The translations under genes were made by a program, and so were the position numbers. This document shows, piece by piece, positions 1 through 6,453 of a stretch of 30,931 nt of DNA. The DNA comes from Collinsella sp. (GTDB lineage Bacteria > Actinomycetota > Coriobacteriia > Coriobacteriales > Coriobacteriaceae), in contig JAHYYL010000025.1 in the NCBI GenBank assembly GCA_019424965.1, positions 1-30,931 on the forward strand, read 5' to 3'. The notes beneath the pieces were generated by a model, which worked only from the letters and a program-made list of their open reading frames with translations, was not told the origin of the DNA and did no database searches. Positions within the stretch are counted from its first letter, which is position 1. Every line of letters begins with the position of its first letter.

Positions 1-225
1 TTCCGGCTTCCATCCGGAGAGATCGCTCATGCCGGTAAGAAGAAAGTTCTGCGGGCGTTTCTTTTCCATCATCTTGAGCTTGCTCGGGAAGAACGCAGGA
101 TCAGCGAAGTCGTCAATCATATGCCAACGTTTCACATTGTTACGGGCATAGCAATATGGACACCCCACCGTGCAGCCGATGACGATATTCATATTCTGAA
201 TCTGATTTTTGATGCAGATGCTCAT
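1..225 (-). CDS. Radical SAM protein, partial (N-terminal 75 residues)
   Basis: Only the N-terminus is in the window; the gene continues past the left edge. Residues 18-25 read CTVGCPYC, the CX3CX2C motif that binds the [4Fe-4S] cluster in radical SAM enzymes, followed by YAR. The reading resembles the DUF5131 / phage Gp37-like radical SAM group (CYAR, then a conserved LTGMSD segment), but the substrate of that group is unknown to me. The ATG (225-223) overlaps the TGA of the truncated sirtuin ORF by ATGA, so translation is probably coupled and transcription probably starts at the duplicated sirtuin promoter near 441. No independent RBS is needed with that layout. The radical SAM identity is fairly sure; the subfamily is a guess. 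Confidence 0.75.
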   Translation of the reverse strand, partial: MSICIKNQIQNMNIVIGCTVGCPYCYARNNVKRWHMIDDFADPAFFPSKLKMMEKKRPQNFLLTGMSDLSGWKPE

Positions 226-422
226 AACGCCTGCCTACCTGCCTCTCCCGTAAACACGCAATCAGCCTCCCCCACCTTGCGGGCAAAAGCCTCGATATCT
301 TGCTTGCAAGCAGCAGGCTCGCAATCGCTCAAATCGTATGACGTGCCGCCGTTTCGATAGACGGCCCGATGGGAAAACGATCGGCTGACAAGCCCGATGC
401 CGAGCTTCTCGCACAGGGTCAT
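222..422 (-). pseudogene. Truncated N-terminal fragment of a SirTM-like sirtuin (66 codons)
   Basis: The 66 residues align without gaps with the first ~64 residues of the complete sirtuin encoded at 2751-3716: MTLCEKL/VTLYEQL, then YRNGGTSYDLSD/YRSGGTPYELSD, then EADCVFTGEAG/EADCVLVGGAS. Homology stops just where the Rossmann glycine loop begins, so no NAD-binding core is left. The start ATG has a good RBS (AAGGGAG) and the promoter region is shared with the intact copy, so it may still be transcribed and translated. It may now serve mainly as a leader that couples translation to the radical SAM gene through the ATGA overlap. I call it a remnant of a duplicated sirtuin gene, although a small functional product cannot be excluded. 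Confidence 0.75.
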
Positions 423-442
423 CCGTGCTCCCTTCCAGATAT

Positions 443-460
443 AATAAACAGGTGTCTATA
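443..460. promoter_or_regulatory. Candidate TetR operator in divergent promoter region (copy A)
   Basis: The sequence AATAAACAGGTGTCTATA corresponds position by position to the near-palindrome at 3738-3755. It overlaps a minus-strand -10-like TATTAT (446-441) and a plus-strand TATAAA (457-462). A second shared motif, TGTCGATAAA (511-520), lies 58 bases from TGTCTATAAA (453-462), the same spacing as in copy B. Conservation between the two copies in otherwise drifting intergenic DNA suggests a regulator binding site. Which TetR binds is not shown. Confidence 0.5.
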
Positions 461-565
461 AACAGTATCCTTGTTGATTTTCGCAGGGGCAATGAACAAA
501 CGCGTGCACCTGTCGATAAACGAACAGCTACTGGACATTGTCAAACGACTCAGATTGGAGAGGCG

Positions 566-1126
566 ATGGGAGAAACCAAGATCGACTGCCGGCGGCGCTA
601 CACCCTCTCGGTCATACAGGAGGCGTTCTTCGCGCTGCTGGTCGAGGTCGGCTTCGCGAAGATGACGGTGGCGGACATCTGCCGCCGCGCCGAGATCAAC
701 CGGGGAACGTTCTATCTGCATTACGAGGATAAGTACGCGCTGCTCGATGCGCTTATCGACGAGGCATTGGCAGCGGCTCCCCCGCTTGAGGGGGTTGAAT
801 CGGCAACGCTTTGCCAGCGTCCGCCGGCAGACGACGATTATCGCCTGCTTTATTCGGACAGCGACGCATACGCTCGCGTAGCCCAGCGCGTCATAGAACG
901 CGGAACGGAGCAGATGGTTCCCTGGGTCATGGAGAAAACAGGGCTTTCACGCGAAGACGCCTTCCTGCTCTTCGTCCACAACGTCCAGGGCAATCTGGCC
1001 GTCAACCGCCTGCTCGGCTGGAGACGAGGCCCCGAGTTCGCCCATGCCCAGGAGCTGCTCAACGCCTATTCCGAAGGGGGCTTACTGGCGGTATCCGCTC
1101 TTCGCGATTCCGATAACCCATCGTGA
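566..1126 (+). CDS. TetR/AcrR-family regulator, copy A
   Basis: This is a 186-residue protein with an N-terminal TetR helix-turn-helix: residues ~20-60 contain KMTVADICRRAEINRGTFYLHY, where GTFYLHY is the typical recognition-helix end. The C-terminal half is alpha-helical ligand/dimer region without an assigned ligand. I chose ATG 566 because GGAGAGG lies just upstream and because the paralogue at 3860-4420 starts at the equivalent place and has exactly the same length. The longer frame back to 425 would run through the conserved promoter. The gene is divergent from the sirtuin remnant and radical SAM gene and convergent with the sirtuin operon. It is a close paralogue of the second TetR gene, most of the protein being identical or conservatively changed. 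It probably represses its divergent promoter, and perhaps that of copy B. Confidence 0.9.
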   Translation: MGETKIDCRRRYTLSVIQEAFFALLVEVGFAKMTVADICRRAEINRGTFYLHYEDKYALLDALIDEALAAAPPLEGVESATLCQRPPADDDYRLLYSDSDAYARVAQRVIERGTEQMVPWVMEKTGLSREDAFLLFVHNVQGNLAVNRLLGWRRGPEFAHAQELLNAYSEGGLLAVSALRDSDNPS

Positions 1127-1144
1127 CCTGCGATTCAGGAATAC

Positions 1145-1174
1145 CAGCCTCCGAGCCCTCTCGTTCGGAGGCTG
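1145..1174. terminator. Hairpin between convergent genes
   Basis: CAGCCTCCGA (1145-1154) pairs perfectly with TCGGAGGCTG (1165-1174) around a 10-base loop. It lies 18 bases after the TetR copy A stop and 35 bases after the end of the minus-strand sirtuin operon. Neither side has a clear U tract, so efficient intrinsic termination is uncertain; the position between convergent genes is the main argument. Confidence 0.5.
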
Positions 1175-1209
1175 CGGCTAAAACCTCATTGCGTGTCTAC
1201 CGCTCCGCG

Positions 1210-2061
1210 CTACTCGTCGCCTGCCTGCGCCGCCGAGAGCAGTGCGCTCAAATCGGCCCGAATCGCCTCCGCCTTACTTCCGAGCTGCAACGGGGCTGAG
1301 TCGCTCGAGATGTTCACGCTCAGCAGGTGCGCATCCGGTAGCTTCGCGGTCATGCTCCAGAACGGGAGCGTGATGATGCCGGGGGTCATCTCGCCCACGC
1401 CGAGCTCCAGCAACAGCATGCTGCTGCTACTACCGCGCTCGCGCACGAAGCGCTCATATCGTTCGAGGCTCTCGCGCCAAGCCACGCCCTGCAGAAACGT
1501 GTCATCGCGCACCCACGGCACGAGCTGCCAGCCGCAATGCGGGCATCGGGGGACATCCTCGCTTCGGATCTCGAACCCCGCCATGCCCGCGAGCATGCGC
1601 TCGACGTAGGGGCTCGCGTCGAAGAGCTCGTCACAGCATGGCTGCTTGCACTGAAGGTGCGCGAAACTTCCCTGATAGTTACAGGTTCTCTCGTCGGGAA
1701 ACGTCTTCTCGACCTGGGTGTCCACATTGGTGCTCAGGATGAAGTAGTCCTTATGGCCGATGAGGGACCGTAGGTCGAGATAGGGCTGCGAGGTCGGCTC
1801 GCGCAGCATGAAATCGATATATCGCGCGTAGTAGGCCCATTGCTGCTCGAGGCTGGGGTAGAGGTGGTAGAAGCCGTCGAAAAGGCTCTTGAAGCCAAAG
1901 GCTTGCTGCCAGTCCGCCATTCCTGCGCGCGCCATGCCCGCGCGGTTGTAATGGTTGAACCCGGCGGCGCTCGACATGCCCGAGCCGATGCCGACGATGA
2001 TGGCGTCGGCATCGTCGATAAGGCTTCGAAGCCTACGCGCTTCTCTTTCTAGGGGTGGCAT
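1210..2061 (-). CDS. SirTM-like Sir2-family protein (third gene of the sirtuin operon)
   Basis: This 283-residue protein has a Sir2 fold. The NAD-binding Rossmann loop GIGSGMSSAAGF is at residues 24-35, STNVD at 110-114 occupies the place of the sirtuin TQNID motif, and YQG is at 129-131. A zinc-ribbon cysteine set is visible: C138, C142 or C143, C173 and C176. The GIG.GMS.A.GF, TN.D and QG pattern resembles class M sirtuins (SirTM), known as protein ADP-ribosyltransferases in macrodomain operons; as I recall that family, Gln replaces the classical catalytic His, and Q130 fits. No macrodomain, GcvH-like or lipoate ligase gene is adjacent, so the target is unknown. It starts 13 bases inside the preceding gene, with GGAG before ATG 2061. 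It is probably translated from the operon promoter near 3741. Confidence 0.85.
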   Translation of the reverse strand: MPPLEREARRLRSLIDDADAIIVGIGSGMSSAAGFNHYNRAGMARAGMADWQQAFGFKSLFDGFYHLYPSLEQQWAYYARYIDFMLREPTSQPYLDLRSLIGHKDYFILSTNVDTQVEKTFPDERTCNYQGSFAHLQCKQPCCDELFDASPYVERMLAGMAGFEIRSEDVPRCPHCGWQLVPWVRDDTFLQGVAWRESLERYERFVRERGSSSSMLLLELGVGEMTPGIITLPFWSMTAKLPDAHLLSVNISSDSAPLQLGSKAEAIRADLSALLSAAQAGDE

Positions 2062-2747
2062 CGGGCGATCTCCTCGAAAGCCGGGGCCATATCGCCGTCA
2101 ACGAGAATCGTCTCGCACGAAGCGTCGGGCGCCATGGCCTGGCCGTAGTTGAACACGATGTAGGTGGCGTGCTCGCAGGCGTTCGCGATCTGGGCGAGCA
2201 TGCGCTTTATGACGCCGTTGTGCAGTCCCACGCCAAGTTCGAGGATGGCGACCCTGCCGTTGCGATGGGCTTGCACAAGACGCGCGAGCTCGTCGAGCTG
2301 GGTCATGGCGAGGGCGTCTGGATGGGCGAGGCGCCGCTCGTCAACCGACGTGCGCGTGCCCCCCTCAGTCTCGAGCACGCGCTCCTCGTCGAACCCGGCG
2401 CGCGCGAAGTGCCCGTCGATGTTGCATGTGACCACGAAGGTGTCGGCGTGCTCCGTAAGACGCCGCAGCCCGTTCATGAGCGAGCCGGGCTCATATTCGA
2501 GATACTCCTTTTGATGGAACCGCTCGGCCCATCGGCGTCGCACACTGGCATCCGGGGAAGCGAGCCCCTGCAGTATGCAGCCGATGCCGTCTGCCTGGGC
2601 GAGGTCCCCGTACGCCTCTTGGAAATGAGCATCGGCGCAGAAAAGGTTGAGCCCCTCCGCCATGTCGAGTCCGTTGCTAGCGCCGATGATGACAAGATCC
2701 GCTTCGGCTAGCGCCCTGCCTATGCGAACTGCTTTCGCCGTCTCCAT
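2049..2747 (-). CDS. Degenerate Sir2-fold protein without zinc finger (second gene of the operon)
   Basis: This 232-residue protein shares the frame of its two neighbours: IIGASNGLDMAEGLN at residues 20-34 replaces the Rossmann loop, VTCNID at 106-111 replaces TTN.D, and a C-terminal ILELGVG segment is shared by all three. The two zinc cysteine pairs of the neighbours are missing, the protein is 50-90 residues shorter, and the QG motif is replaced by TEGG near 127-130. This suggests a catalytically altered or inactive paralogue, perhaps a partner subunit of the other two (inference). It begins 4 bases after the stop of the first gene and overlaps the third gene by 13 bases, so the three are very likely co-translated. 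It might still bind NAD or ADP-ribose. Confidence 0.75.
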   Translation of the reverse strand: METAKAVRIGRALAEADLVIIGASNGLDMAEGLNLFCADAHFQEAYGDLAQADGIGCILQGLASPDASVRRRWAERFHQKEYLEYEPGSLMNGLRRLTEHADTFVVTCNIDGHFARAGFDEERVLETEGGTRTSVDERRLAHPDALAMTQLDELARLVQAHRNGRVAILELGVGLHNGVIKRMLAQIANACEHATYIVFNYGQAMAPDASCETILVDGDMAPAFEEIARCHP

Positions 2748-2750
2748 GCG

Positions 2751-3716
2751 CTACCTCCCCAGCGTCTTGCGCGCGTCGGCGAGCACGTCGGCGATGTCGG
2801 CGCGAACGGCGAGCCCCCGATCCTCGATCGCGCGGGGGAGAAACTGCGGCTTGTTGTTTACGGCGATGTAGCTGGCCTGCGGTAACTGCGCCGTGAGGGC
2901 CCAGAACGGCTCCTGGATAAACGCTGGCGTCATGCGGCCCACACCCAGCTCGAGGAAGAGGATCCTCTGCCGTGCGTGCGCGTCGAGCCATTCGGACACC
3001 TTGCGGTACTGCTCCTCGTAGAGTTCGCCCTGCAGGAAGTTGCCGTAGCCGCGAACCCAGGGGAACGCCTCTGCCCCGCAGTGCGGGCAGCGCGGCACGA
3101 GCTCTGTCGGAACCTCAAGGCCGTCTCCCATGGCCTCTACCATGTTGGAGACCGGCTCGACCGTATCCCACACCGCGTCGTTGCAACAGCGGGAGCACTG
3201 AAAGAAGCGGTGGTCACCTTGGATCTCTGCCACTTTCTCCCAGGGATAGAGCTTCACAAACTGCGTGTCCTGGTTGGTGGTGAGCACGAAGAAATCCTTC
3301 TCGGCGAGAATGGCGTCGAGGTCCCTGTAGGGCTTGCGCAGCGAGGCGTTGAGCGTGGTGTCGAGGAAGGTGGCGAGGTATCCCCAGCGCGCCTCGGCGG
3401 TGGGCCAGCGGTAGGACGACCCCTCGAAAGCGCCCTTGAAACCGTAGCGCTCGGCGAATTTGCCGAAATGCCTGCGATAGGTTGCGTTGTCCTCGTAATA
3501 GAAGTCGCCGCCGCCCGCCGCGGAGAGCCCGGAGGCCCCGCCCACCAGCACGCAATCGGCTTCCTCGATCATGCGGGCGAAGTCCTCGATTTGCTGGTCG
3601 TAGGGCTCGGGCTCGCGGTCACTCAGCTCATAGGGCGTGCCGCCGCTGCGGTAGGCGGCCTGAAGGGAAAACGATTGGTTGGTGAGCTCGATAACGAGCT
3701 GCTCGTACAGGGTCAC
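2751..3716 (-). CDS. SirTM-like Sir2-family protein (first gene of the sirtuin operon)
   Basis: This is a 321-residue Sir2-family protein. It has a ~50-residue N-terminal extension, then VGGASGLSAAGG at 58-69 (NAD loop), TTNQD at 146-150, IQG at 165-167, zinc cysteines C174, C177 or C178, C210 and C213, and LELGVGRMTP near the C-terminus. I place the start at GTG 3716, with AGAAGG upstream, because a TATAAT box lies at 3741-3736 and because the truncated paralogue at 422 starts with ATG at the equivalent codon. A longer open frame to 3899 would cross the promoter and overlap the divergent TetR gene. It is the first gene of a tight three-gene operon. The likely role is NAD-dependent deacylation or ADP-ribosylation of an unknown protein. 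Q166 in place of the catalytic His favours the class M type. Confidence 0.85.
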   Translation of the reverse strand: MTLYEQLVIELTNQSFSLQAAYRSGGTPYELSDREPEPYDQQIEDFARMIEEADCVLVGGASGLSAAGGGDFYYEDNATYRRHFGKFAERYGFKGAFEGSSYRWPTAEARWGYLATFLDTTLNASLRKPYRDLDAILAEKDFFVLTTNQDTQFVKLYPWEKVAEIQGDHRFFQCSRCCNDAVWDTVEPVSNMVEAMGDGLEVPTELVPRCPHCGAEAFPWVRGYGNFLQGELYEEQYRKVSEWLDAHARQRILFLELGVGRMTPAFIQEPFWALTAQLPQASYIAVNNKPQFLPRAIEDRGLAVRADIADVLADARKTLGR

Positions 3717-3735
3717 TGGATACCTTCTTTCAGCT

Positions 3736-3757
3736 ATTATAAACACGTGTCTATAAA
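3736..3757. promoter_or_regulatory. Divergent promoter with candidate TetR operator (copy B)
   Basis: A near-palindrome, TATAAACACGTGTCTATA (3738-3755), has ACACGTGT (3743-3750) at its centre. On the minus strand a perfect -10 TATAAT (3741-3736) would serve the sirtuin operon; on the plus strand TATAAA (3752-3757) would serve the TetR gene. The palindrome lies between the two -10 boxes, the typical arrangement for a TetR repressor that controls itself and its divergent neighbour. A second TGTCGATAAA (3806-3815) follows 58 bases after TGTCTATAAA (3748-3757), as in copy A. Confidence 0.6.
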
Positions 3758-3859
3758 AAGTATCCATGTCGATTTGCTTAAGAGCAATGAACAGCTTCGG
3801 CCTGCTGTCGATAAACGAGCGTTTGCCGGGCATTGTCGAGCGTTGCAATTGGAGGGGTA

Positions 3860-4420
3860 ATGGAAGCGGGGAAGATCGATCGTCGCCGACGCTATACACT
3901 CTCGGTCATACGGGAGGCGTTCTTCGCGCTGCTGGCCGAGGTCGGCTTCGCGAAGATGACGGTAGCGGATATCTGCCGCCGCGCCGATATCAACCGTGGC
4001 ACGTTCTATCTGCACTACGAGGACAAGTTCGCCCTGCTCGACACGCTTATCGACGAGGCCTTGGCGGCGGTGCCGCCGCTCGAGGGAACGGAGGCGGGTG
4101 CCCTCTGCCAGCGTCCGCCGGCAAACGATGACTATTATCTGCTCTACTCGGATGACGACGCGTACGCCCGGGTGGCACAGCGCGTCGTCGAGCGCGGCGC
4201 CGAGCAGATGGTTCCCTCGATCATGGAGGAGACTGGGCTTTCGCGCGAGGACGCCTATCTGCTCTTCGTCCACAACGTCCAGGGAAATCTCGCGGTCAAC
4301 CGCCTACTTGGTTGGAGGCGGGGACCCGAGTTCGCTCACGCCCAGGAGCTGCTCAGTGCCTATTCCGAAGGAGGCATGCGGGCGGTATCGGCTCGTCACG
4401 ATCCTCGTAGCTCGTTTTGA
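3860..4420 (+). CDS. TetR/AcrR-family regulator, copy B
   Basis: This 186-residue paralogue of the gene at 566-1126 has the same length, the same HTH (KMTVADICRRADINRGTFYLHY) and the same C-terminal signature HNVQGNLAVNRLLGW. ATG 3860 follows GGAGGGG; the frame is open back to 3833, but nothing favours an earlier start. It is divergent from the intact sirtuin operon with a 143-base gap holding the palindromic operator candidate, so it is the natural candidate repressor of that operon. The ligand is unknown. Two nearly identical regulators flanking one operon may cross-regulate, which is inferred from the shared operator and not shown. Confidence 0.9.
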   Translation: MEAGKIDRRRRYTLSVIREAFFALLAEVGFAKMTVADICRRADINRGTFYLHYEDKFALLDTLIDEALAAVPPLEGTEAGALCQRPPANDDYYLLYSDDDAYARVAQRVVERGAEQMVPSIMEETGLSREDAYLLFVHNVQGNLAVNRLLGWRRGPEFAHAQELLSAYSEGGMRAVSARHDPRSSF

Positions 4421-4581
4421 CCGCATGTCATTTCAGGCAGGCGACGTTGCTATGGCCCCTCTTTGGTTTTCGATGTTGTATAAGGCAATCGCAATCGCCT
4501 TGAGCTTCTTTAGGGAACTTGAGCAAGAGATATGGCCTGCTGGCGATTGATTAACCCCATTTGTTTTGGTTACAAGAAAAA

Positions 4582-4601
4582 ATGCTGCGCGCCTGCAGCA
4601 T
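4582..4601 (+). promoter_or_regulatory. Hairpin immediately upstream of flavodoxin RBS
   Basis: ATGCTGC (4582-4588) and GCAGCAT (4595-4601) form a 7-bp stem with a 6-base loop, ending 2 bases before the RBS region GGAGAGGGAG. A hairpin here could protect the mRNA 5' end or modulate translation. The 198-base gap 4421-4618 shows no other gene; I found no convincing -35/-10 pair. Confidence 0.4.
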
Positions 4602-4618
4602 GAAGGAGAGGGAGTCCT

Positions 4619-5149
4619 ATGAATATCGTTGTATTGAGCGGCAGCCCGCGTAAGGGCGCCAATACCGATACCATGGTCGAGGCGTTTGCCGAGACCGCGC
4701 GTGAGGGCGGCCATACGGTCGAGGTCATCCGCGTTGCCAGCAAGAAGATCGCCGGCTGCTTGGGATGCCAGTACTGCTTCGCCCATGAGGGCGTCTGCGT
4801 GCAGAAGGATGACATGGTCAACGTGATTGAGTCGCTGAAAGACACCGACATGGTTGTCTTCGCTTCGCCTATCTACTGGTTTGATATCACTGCGCAGGAA
4901 AAGACCGCCATCGACCGCCTGTACGCCTTCGGTGCCACGGGTTTCCCGTTCACCAAGACGGCCCTTTTGCTCGATAGCCACAGCGAGGGTGTCTATGATG
5001 CGGCGATTGCCATGTACAAGTCAACCTGCGCGTACTGCAAGTGGGAGGACCAGGGCATTGTCACCATTAGCGGCATGACCGAGCGCGACAGCATGGCCTC
5101 CTCGCCCAAGTTGGAAGAGGTGCGCGAGCTCGCCCGCAAGCTCGCCTAA
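4619..5149 (+). CDS. Flavodoxin-fold NAD(P)H:FMN oxidoreductase, iron-sulfur flavoprotein-like
   Basis: This is a 176-residue cytosolic protein. GSPRKGANTDTM at residues 8-19 is the phosphate-binding loop for FMN in the NADPH-dependent FMN reductase / WrbA-like group. C47, C50, C53 and C60 form a CX2CX2CX6C cluster like that of iron-sulfur flavoproteins, and ASPIYWFDITAQEKTAIDR is the conserved flavin/dimer segment. The protein probably moves electrons from NAD(P)H or ferredoxin to an unknown acceptor such as a quinone, an azo compound or oxygen in an anaerobe. The start is supported by the strong RBS GGAGAGGGAG. A further C-terminal CAYC pair is present. It stands alone, not evidently in an operon with the TetR gene upstream. 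The Fe-S cluster is likely but not certain, because many FMN_red proteins keep only part of this cysteine set. Confidence 0.9.
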   Translation: MNIVVLSGSPRKGANTDTMVEAFAETAREGGHTVEVIRVASKKIAGCLGCQYCFAHEGVCVQKDDMVNVIESLKDTDMVVFASPIYWFDITAQEKTAIDRLYAFGATGFPFTKTALLLDSHSEGVYDAAIAMYKSTCAYCKWEDQGIVTISGMTERDSMASSPKLEEVRELARKLA

Positions 5150-5162
5150 GGACAAGAGGAGC

Positions 5163-5227
5163 GCATGGCAATCAGCACAAGCGGAAATGCTTGCTGCCCT
5201 TACCAAGAGGATTGCTGATTGCCATGC
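5163..5227. repeat. Perfect 15-bp inverted repeat with internal hairpin
   Basis: GCATGGCAATCAGCA (5163-5177) is the exact reverse complement of 5213-5227. The 35-base interior contains a second small hairpin, CAAGC/GCTTG (5178-5182/5189-5193). It lies between the flavodoxin stop and the end of the convergent ATPase gene and has no U tract, so it could be a processed 3' end or a small mobile-element relic. It also contains a 17-codon ORF (see findings). Confidence 0.55.
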
Positions 5228-5257
5228 AACGATGCTCCCGCGGACAATTCCGGTGTG

Positions 5258-6352
5258 CTAAAACGCCTTCTCGTTCAAGAATTCCCTGAACGCGGGGATG
5301 TCGAAGCCGACGAGGCCACGTCCACGTTCCCCGATAACGCCGTCCTCGAGGAGGCGGCGTTTGTATTGGCTTGCGTAGTTGCTGGCGACGCCCATGCGTT
5401 TGGCTATCTCCGAGACCCTGCTGGGGCCAGAATCGGGCAGCATCGCGAGCAAAAACTCAATGTCTTTATCGGAAAGCTCCTGATAGGTCGTTTCGAGAAT
5501 ACGATCGCGCAGCTCCATACGGGCAAGCAGAGAACCCTGCTGGACATCGGATGTACTGATTTGGGGCGAGTTTTCCGAAACATCCCAAGTGCGATATCCG
5601 ACGAGCTGCATCATGTAGGGAAATCCGTCGACGGCCTTCACGGCATCCTCGAGCGCTTCTGGCGTGATTGAGCGTCCTCCTGCTTCAATGGTTTTACGAA
5701 ATGCATTTGCAATCTCAACATCAGTGATTCGTCCCAGCTGATGATACTGGGAGCGTCTGAGGAACGAGACGGAATCGTTACGTAGCAACGCCGATACTTT
5801 GTAGGGCAGTCCTGCCATGAGTAGGGCCACTTTTTTACCTTCGCGTACAAAGTGCTGGTAAACAGAGGCAAATTGAAGCATTTCTTCGAGATCGACGGTG
5901 ACTTCATCGATGGTGATGAGAAGTCCGATGTCATGTTTTTCGAGTTGCTTAAAGATGCCATTCATGCGCGTGCGCCAGTTGCCCTGAGCCTCTTGAGCGT
6001 ATGTCCAATCGATGCCCACTGGGCCAATTTGAACACCGTTTATGCGCGCGTGAGGCTGTGAGAGGTAGCTATCTGCGGCTTCTTCGGTTCGCTCGATAAT
6101 ATCTTCGAGCATGCCTGGCATGGCGGAGACATTTGCTGCGATCCAGTCGTGTTCAAGCGCCGTTTCTGAAAGGAGCGAGAGAAGTGCCGTCTTGCCCGTT
6201 CCCCTTGCGCCAGTAAAAATGGTCGACAGGTTGGGATCTCCTGGGCCGTTGATAAAGCCACGGTTGATGTCGCGCAGGATATGCTCGCGACCCGCTAGAA
6301 AGGGAGGGACGCTTCCAAATGTTGGGGTAAAGGGGTTCTTGCTGTACTCCAT
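5258..6352 (-). CDS. AAA/STAND-type ATPase with C-terminal winged helix
   Basis: This is a 364-residue protein. Residues 48-55 are GARGTGKT (Walker A) and LLITIDE at 144-150 is Walker B. A Sensor-like LLMAGLPYKV segment follows, then a C-terminal winged-helix-like region (SRVSEIAKRMGVASNYASQYKRRLLEDG, ~residues 310-340). The order resembles Orc1/Cdc6-like or archaeal-type ATP-binding proteins that are common and poorly characterised in gut bacteria. I chose ATG 6352, preceded by AAAGGAG; an open frame continues to a TTG at 6406, but that part translates a tandem repeat and is probably not coding. The winged helix and the three direct repeats at the promoter suggest DNA binding and possibly self-regulation. 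The cellular function is unknown. Confidence 0.8.
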   Translation of the reverse strand: MEYSKNPFTPTFGSVPPFLAGREHILRDINRGFINGPGDPNLSTIFTGARGTGKTALLSLLSETALEHDWIAANVSAMPGMLEDIIERTEEAADSYLSQPHARINGVQIGPVGIDWTYAQEAQGNWRTRMNGIFKQLEKHDIGLLITIDEVTVDLEEMLQFASVYQHFVREGKKVALLMAGLPYKVSALLRNDSVSFLRRSQYHQLGRITDVEIANAFRKTIEAGGRSITPEALEDAVKAVDGFPYMMQLVGYRTWDVSENSPQISTSDVQQGSLLARMELRDRILETTYQELSDKDIEFLLAMLPDSGPSRVSEIAKRMGVASNYASQYKRRLLEDGVIGERGRGLVGFDIPAFREFLNEKAF

Positions 6353-6361
6353 GGTAGCTCC

Positions 6362-6417
6362 TTTGCAGGTTTTGCTAATTTTTGCAAGTTTTGCTAACTT
6401 TTGCAAGTTTTGCTAAC
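6362..6417. repeat. Three tandem 19-bp direct repeats upstream of ATPase gene
   Basis: TTTGCAAGTTTTGCTAAC-type units begin at 6362, 6381 and 6400, exactly 19 bases apart. The first differs at a few positions because it runs into the RBS of the minus-strand ATPase. Each unit contains GCAA-GTT-TTGC, a small dyad. Such iterated sites next to a gene with a winged helix suggest a binding array for that protein or another regulator. Three copies are too few, and the units too short, for CRISPR. Confidence 0.8.
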
Positions 6418-6453
6418 GACTGACCAAAGGGCATCGAAGTAGTGACGCTGACA

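Noticed and set aside
2976..3860. 294-codon plus-strand open frame across the first sirtuin gene
   Set aside because: Antisense to a gene with conserved Sir2 motifs; it would also run through the divergent promoter.
4547..4575. TTGATT-17-TTACAA as a promoter of the flavodoxin gene
   Set aside because: Spacing is ideal but the -10 matches the consensus at only two of six positions.
6353..6406. TTG-initiated 18-residue extension of the first ATPase
   Set aside because: It merely translates the tandem repeats; the ATG at 6352 has the RBS AAAGGAG.
6362..6417. Tandem repeats considered as a CRISPR array
   Set aside because: The units are 19 bases with no spacers between them and no cas genes are near.
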